This document shows, one piece after another, positions 7,120-9,599 of a DNA stretch of 9,599 nt (position 1 is its first letter; each line of letters starts with the position of its first letter). The stretch spans positions 1-9,599 of the forward strand of contig CALBMD010000370.1 in assembly GCA_937896265.1 (NCBI GenBank), written 5' to 3'. The stretch comes from an uncultured Pseudomonadota bacterium (lineage in GTDB: Bacteria; Bdellovibrionota_B; Oligoflexia; Oligoflexales; Bog-1112). The notes under the pieces are model-generated. The model was given only the letters and a program-made list of their open reading frames with translations, had not been told where the DNA came from and made no database searches. Made by a program: the position numbers and the translations under genes.

Positions 7120-7974
7120 ATGGCCAAAGCCGAAAAAAAGGCACCCAACGTTGCAAAACGGTCCAAATTAAACGTTATTTATTTTTTCGATTCAAATAAA
7201 ACTCGTTCGTTTACTCTGTCAATTACCAAGGTAAAAGCTTTAGTTGTTGCTGGGACTTTAACTTTGGCTTGGGCTTTATCAAGTGGCTATCTTAGCTTAC
7301 AAACCTATTCTGAAAAAGAAATGCTTAGTGAGAGGCTGCAAGCAGCTCTCTCCACTATTTTTGAGTATCAAAGCCGTTATGATGGCGTCTACGAGCTAGC
7401 ATATCCAAGTAAAATTCGCGCAAAAAAAGGAAATCTTCTCTCTGAGCACTCGAATAAAGTTGAAAAGTTGGAGCCAACAGATGACAGTACTAATGCTGTT
7501 GAAATGGCGGAAATAGAGGAAGAGCAATTTAGTCTAGAAAAGCTAGCAGTTGCTAGTTTTAATAAAGATTGGCCAGTTAGTGTTGAGGATGTGAGTGTTC
7601 ATAAAGATCAAAATGAAATTAATTTGAGTTTAGCAATCCGCAACAATAATACATCAGCAAAATCAGACGGATATATTTGGGCTGTAGCAAAAATTATTAG
7701 TGAAGGTGGTAAGGTTGAATATATTGGCGCTCCTAGCGGCATTAAAATTGGGGCAAGTGGTGAAGTAGAAAATCCACAAACAAACGCAAATAGGTATTCC
7801 ATTCGCTACTATAAAGCAAAAAGTTTCTTTTTTGCTATTCCACCTAATTGGTCTGGCCATCTTGAAGAGATTACTCTTCATATGATGGAAAAAAACAACT
7901 CAAAAACATACTTTCGTATTCAGCTAGGGGAAAAGTATAAAATTAAGGAACAGATTGCCAAAAAAGAAGAGTAA
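7120..7974 (+). CDS. single-pass inner-membrane protein with periplasmic beta-rich domain, function unknown
   Basis: I do not recognise this 284-residue protein as a named family. The first 38 residues are Lys/Arg-rich and include NVIYFFDSNKTRSFTLSI, which looks like a short cytoplasmic beta segment. One transmembrane helix follows at about 39-58 (ALVVAGTLTLAWALSSGYLS), then a short helical/coiled stretch (64-82) and an acidic linker (about 112-140). A beta-strand-rich domain spans about 150-272 and includes VSVEDVSVHKDQNEINLSLAIRN in overlapping pieces and a final TYFRIQLGEKYKI strand. The layout suggests an anchored protein whose C-terminal domain lies in the periplasm. N-termini of this kind also precede periplasmic peptidase domains in some Gram-negatives, but no peptidase motif is present. 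It has a strong GAGGAG ribosome binding site and is the first gene of a three-gene operon, ending 1 base before the next ATG. Confidence 0.8.
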   Translation: MAKAEKKAPNVAKRSKLNVIYFFDSNKTRSFTLSITKVKALVVAGTLTLAWALSSGYLSLQTYSEKEMLSERLQAALSTIFEYQSRYDGVYELAYPSKIRAKKGNLLSEHSNKVEKLEPTDDSTNAVEMAEIEEEQFSLEKLAVASFNKDWPVSVEDVSVHKDQNEINLSLAIRNNNTSAKSDGYIWAVAKIISEGGKVEYIGAPSGIKIGASGEVENPQTNANRYSIRYYKAKSFFFAIPPNWSGHLEEITLHMMEKNNSKTYFRIQLGEKYKIKEQIAKKEE

Positions 7975-7975
7975 C

Positions 7976-8545
7976 ATGAAATTTTTGCTATTGCTTAGTA
8001 TGAGTCTTATTCTAGGCTGTCAACATTCCATAAAGCAATCTAACATCATTAGCGAATCCACCAGCTTGCCGGCAGTTTATTTATATAAAAACTATCCAAA
8101 TCTTCCAGATAGAATTTTTGTACCTTCAAGCTTAGTCGAATTTCGCTATGTTGGTCGCTCTCATGTTGAAGTCAGAGAAGGCCCATCGATTAATTTTAAG
8201 CTTAAAGATTATATTTTACCATATGGCTTCAAAGTGGTTGTACTAGACGAGTTAAAATCTTGGCGTAAAATTCTTATGCCTGAAATAGATGAAATTGGCT
8301 GGGTAAACTATAAAGCGCTTTATCCAGCAAGTGAAAAAGAACTTATAGCAATTAATCCAAAAAAATTATCAGTCGTTGTAGCGAAGAAAGCTATTAAAGA
8401 GATTTCTGGATTTAAAGGCGAAAATTTAGCAACGAAGATAGGTGTAGGAAAAGCTTTTCTTGTTCTAAAAGAACAAAATGGACGCTATCTAATTTGGTTG
8501 AAAGACACTGCCTCGGTAGCGTGGGTGGGTGCTGGTTATTTCTGA
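7976..8545 (+). CDS. SH3b-domain lipoprotein
   Basis: I chose the ATG at 7976 (189 residues) because it starts a textbook lipoprotein signal, MKFLLLLSMSLILGC, with the lipobox Cys at 15. An in-frame TTG at 7955 would add seven charged residues inside the preceding gene and is less likely. Residue +2 is Gln, compatible with outer-membrane sorting by the E. coli rule. Residues about 54-118 look like a bacterial SH3 domain: VEVREGPSINFKLKDYI, then VVVLDELKSWRKI and IGWVNYKALYP, matching the usual 'VR.GPS...G.V..W.KV...GWV...YL' pattern. Residues about 129-189 may be a second, degenerate copy ending in VAWVGAGYF. Such domains bind peptidoglycan or peptides in other proteins; the ligand here is unknown. 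It lies in the middle of the operon, 1 base after the stop of the first gene, with only a weak AGAAGAG ribosome site, which suggests coupling. Confidence 0.82.
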   Translation: MKFLLLLSMSLILGCQHSIKQSNIISESTSLPAVYLYKNYPNLPDRIFVPSSLVEFRYVGRSHVEVREGPSINFKLKDYILPYGFKVVVLDELKSWRKILMPEIDEIGWVNYKALYPASEKELIAINPKKLSVVVAKKAIKEISGFKGENLATKIGVGKAFLVLKEQNGRYLIWLKDTASVAWVGAGYF

Positions 8546-8569
8546 AAATCCTTTTCGAGGCCATCTAAA

Positions 8570-9599
8570 ATGCCTTGGTTACTTCTTTTTTTACTTTTAT
8601 CTTGTGTCAAGAATAATGGCCAAAAAATAATTATTAATGTAAGCGATAATCTTGGCATGCCTATTGTGGCATATAGAGTATTTATCGACGATAAAGAGGT
8701 GAAAGACAGTTTTACTGATTCTAGGGCAATGATTCGTCTTTTGACAACGAAGGAAACATTTGATTTAAAAATCGAAAAAAGCAGCTCTGATTTTTATTAT
8801 TCTACATACTATCAACGGCTTAAAATGAGTGAAGAAGCAATAGAAATCACAGCTATTCTTTATAAGGTACCAAAGATTGATGATATTGTCTTAGAGACGG
8901 CAAAAAAACCTCCTATAGAGATGTTAGAAACTAATATATACGAAGATAAAGCGATAGATTTAGTTAATTCAAGAGAAGATATTTTTTGGCCAGATGGTTT
9001 ACTTCTAAGTACTTATCAAAAAAAAGCAAAGCTTAGCGGCAATGAAAGTAAAAAACATACTTTTCGCATCTATTCTTCAGGAAAAAAACTATTACAGGGT
9101 GCAGAGATTTTTCTCGCTAAAGGGCGAAATCAGCCTTATCTATCTGTGGGCGTCAGCAACGAAAATGGCCATATTGTGGTGGCAATTGACTCTAAAGAAG
9201 AGGAAATATTTTTGTTGTGCCGCTTTCCTGGGCACCTTACACAGCTGCAAAAATTTAAACCTGATCGCTTTATACACTCAATTGTACTTGTAAAGGGTAT
9301 CAGTCTTGATATTGAGACGCTTTGGCAATTTGAGAGAAAAAATTTGCCTTTGCATAACGTAAAAGTTTTTATGGACGGTAAGATAGTTGGAAAAACAAAC
9401 GAGCAAGGAATTTTTTCTTTGCCAATTCATAAGGGCTTAGAAGAATTAGTTACTATCAGCTTACAAAAAAATGGCTTTTTTCCTGAATTTTATGAAACAG
9501 ATGTTCATGTTTCAAGAACGATGATAGTGCAAAAACTTTTTGTGGATCAAAATCAAAAGTATGGCGGGGTTGTACTTGCTAACCACAAAGGGTTTTTAG
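8570..9599 (+). CDS. lipoprotein with carboxypeptidase-regulatory/PEGA-like beta modules (C-terminus beyond window)
   Basis: The frame from ATG 8570 has no stop through 9599, giving at least 343 codons; the gene runs off the right edge. GAGG at 8557-8560 lies 9 bases upstream. The protein starts MPWLLLFLLLSCVKN, a very short lipoprotein signal with lipobox LLSC (Cys12) and Val at +2. Three beta-sandwich-like segments can be seen. The first (about 18-98) has INVSDNLGMPIVAYRVFIDD. The second (about 161-241) has TFRIYSSGKKLLQGAEIFLA followed by SVGVSNENGHIVVAI. The third (about 262-325) has NVKVFMDGKIVGKTNEQGIF, close to the 'V.V..DG...G.T...G.F.L' signature of carboxypeptidase-regulatory and PEGA-type domains. 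A low-complexity linker (about 100-158) separates the first and second. No catalytic motif is visible. It follows the SH3b lipoprotein after 24 bases and probably shares its transcript. The domain naming is by motif only. Confidence 0.78.
   Translation, partial: MPWLLLFLLLSCVKNNGQKIIINVSDNLGMPIVAYRVFIDDKEVKDSFTDSRAMIRLLTTKETFDLKIEKSSSDFYYSTYYQRLKMSEEAIEITAILYKVPKIDDIVLETAKKPPIEMLETNIYEDKAIDLVNSREDIFWPDGLLLSTYQKKAKLSGNESKKHTFRIYSSGKKLLQGAEIFLAKGRNQPYLSVGVSNENGHIVVAIDSKEEEIFLLCRFPGHLTQLQKFKPDRFIHSIVLVKGISLDIETLWQFERKNLPLHNVKVFMDGKIVGKTNEQGIFSLPIHKGLEELVTISLQKNGFFPEFYETDVHVSRTMIVQKLFVDQNQKYGGVVLANHKGFL

Noticed and set aside
7608..7881. Two minus-strand open frames (7608-7802 and 7663-7881)
   Set aside because: Both lie antisense to the membrane-protein gene at 7120-7974, overlap each other, and lack ribosome sites.
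7955..7975. TTG at 7955 as start of the SH3b lipoprotein
   Set aside because: It would put charged residues before the signal peptide and overlap the preceding gene; the ATG at 7976 gives a canonical lipoprotein signal.
9042..9293. Plus-strand open frame of 83 codons
   Set aside because: It is out of frame within the long lipoprotein gene starting at 8570, whose frame is open through the right edge.

Overview
The window reads as chromosome of a Gram-negative bacterium with moderate-to-low GC. It carries two lipopolysaccharide (LPS) core genes, three predicted lipoproteins with clear lipoboxes, and one single-pass inner-membrane protein. The style (short overlapping genes, a GT9 heptosyltransferase with a C-terminal cysteine cluster, SH3-type lipoproteins) would suit Bdellovibrionota or a related 'deltaproteobacterial' group, but that placement is a guess. 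There are no mobile elements, RNA genes or CRISPR arrays that I can see.

Left part (1-4364, minus strand): one very long open frame enters from the left edge and its start lies at 4364. It encodes a lipoprotein made almost entirely of a 98-residue repeat of the cadherin-like beta-sandwich type (Pfam PF12733 style). Fourteen complete units and part of a fifteenth are visible, all exactly 294 bp long. The C-terminus lies outside the window. All plus-strand open frames over this stretch are shadows of the array.

Middle (4525-6920, minus strand): a two-gene unit for LPS inner-core assembly. A GT9 heptosyltransferase (GTG start) is followed by a Kdo transferase (WaaA/KdtA, TTG start), with a 4-base stop/start overlap. 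The repeat lipoprotein lies downstream on the same strand after a 160-bp gap and has its own ribosome binding site and a weak promoter candidate.

Right part (7120-9599, plus strand): a divergently transcribed, tightly packed set of three genes that I cannot assign to a named system. The first is an inner-membrane anchored protein with a periplasmic beta-rich domain. The second is a lipoprotein with one clear and one degenerate SH3b-like domain. The third is a lipoprotein with several carboxypeptidase-regulatory/PEGA-like beta modules, cut by the right edge. The 199-bp divergent intergenic region holds a good -10 hexamer and two perfect palindromes.

Together the genes point to envelope construction: LPS core synthesis, a long surface-exposed repeat protein, and a putative periplasmic/outer-membrane lipoprotein module. 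The most noteworthy items are the strictly length-constant repeat array with signs of recent unit homogenisation, and the uncharacterised three-gene lipoprotein operon.
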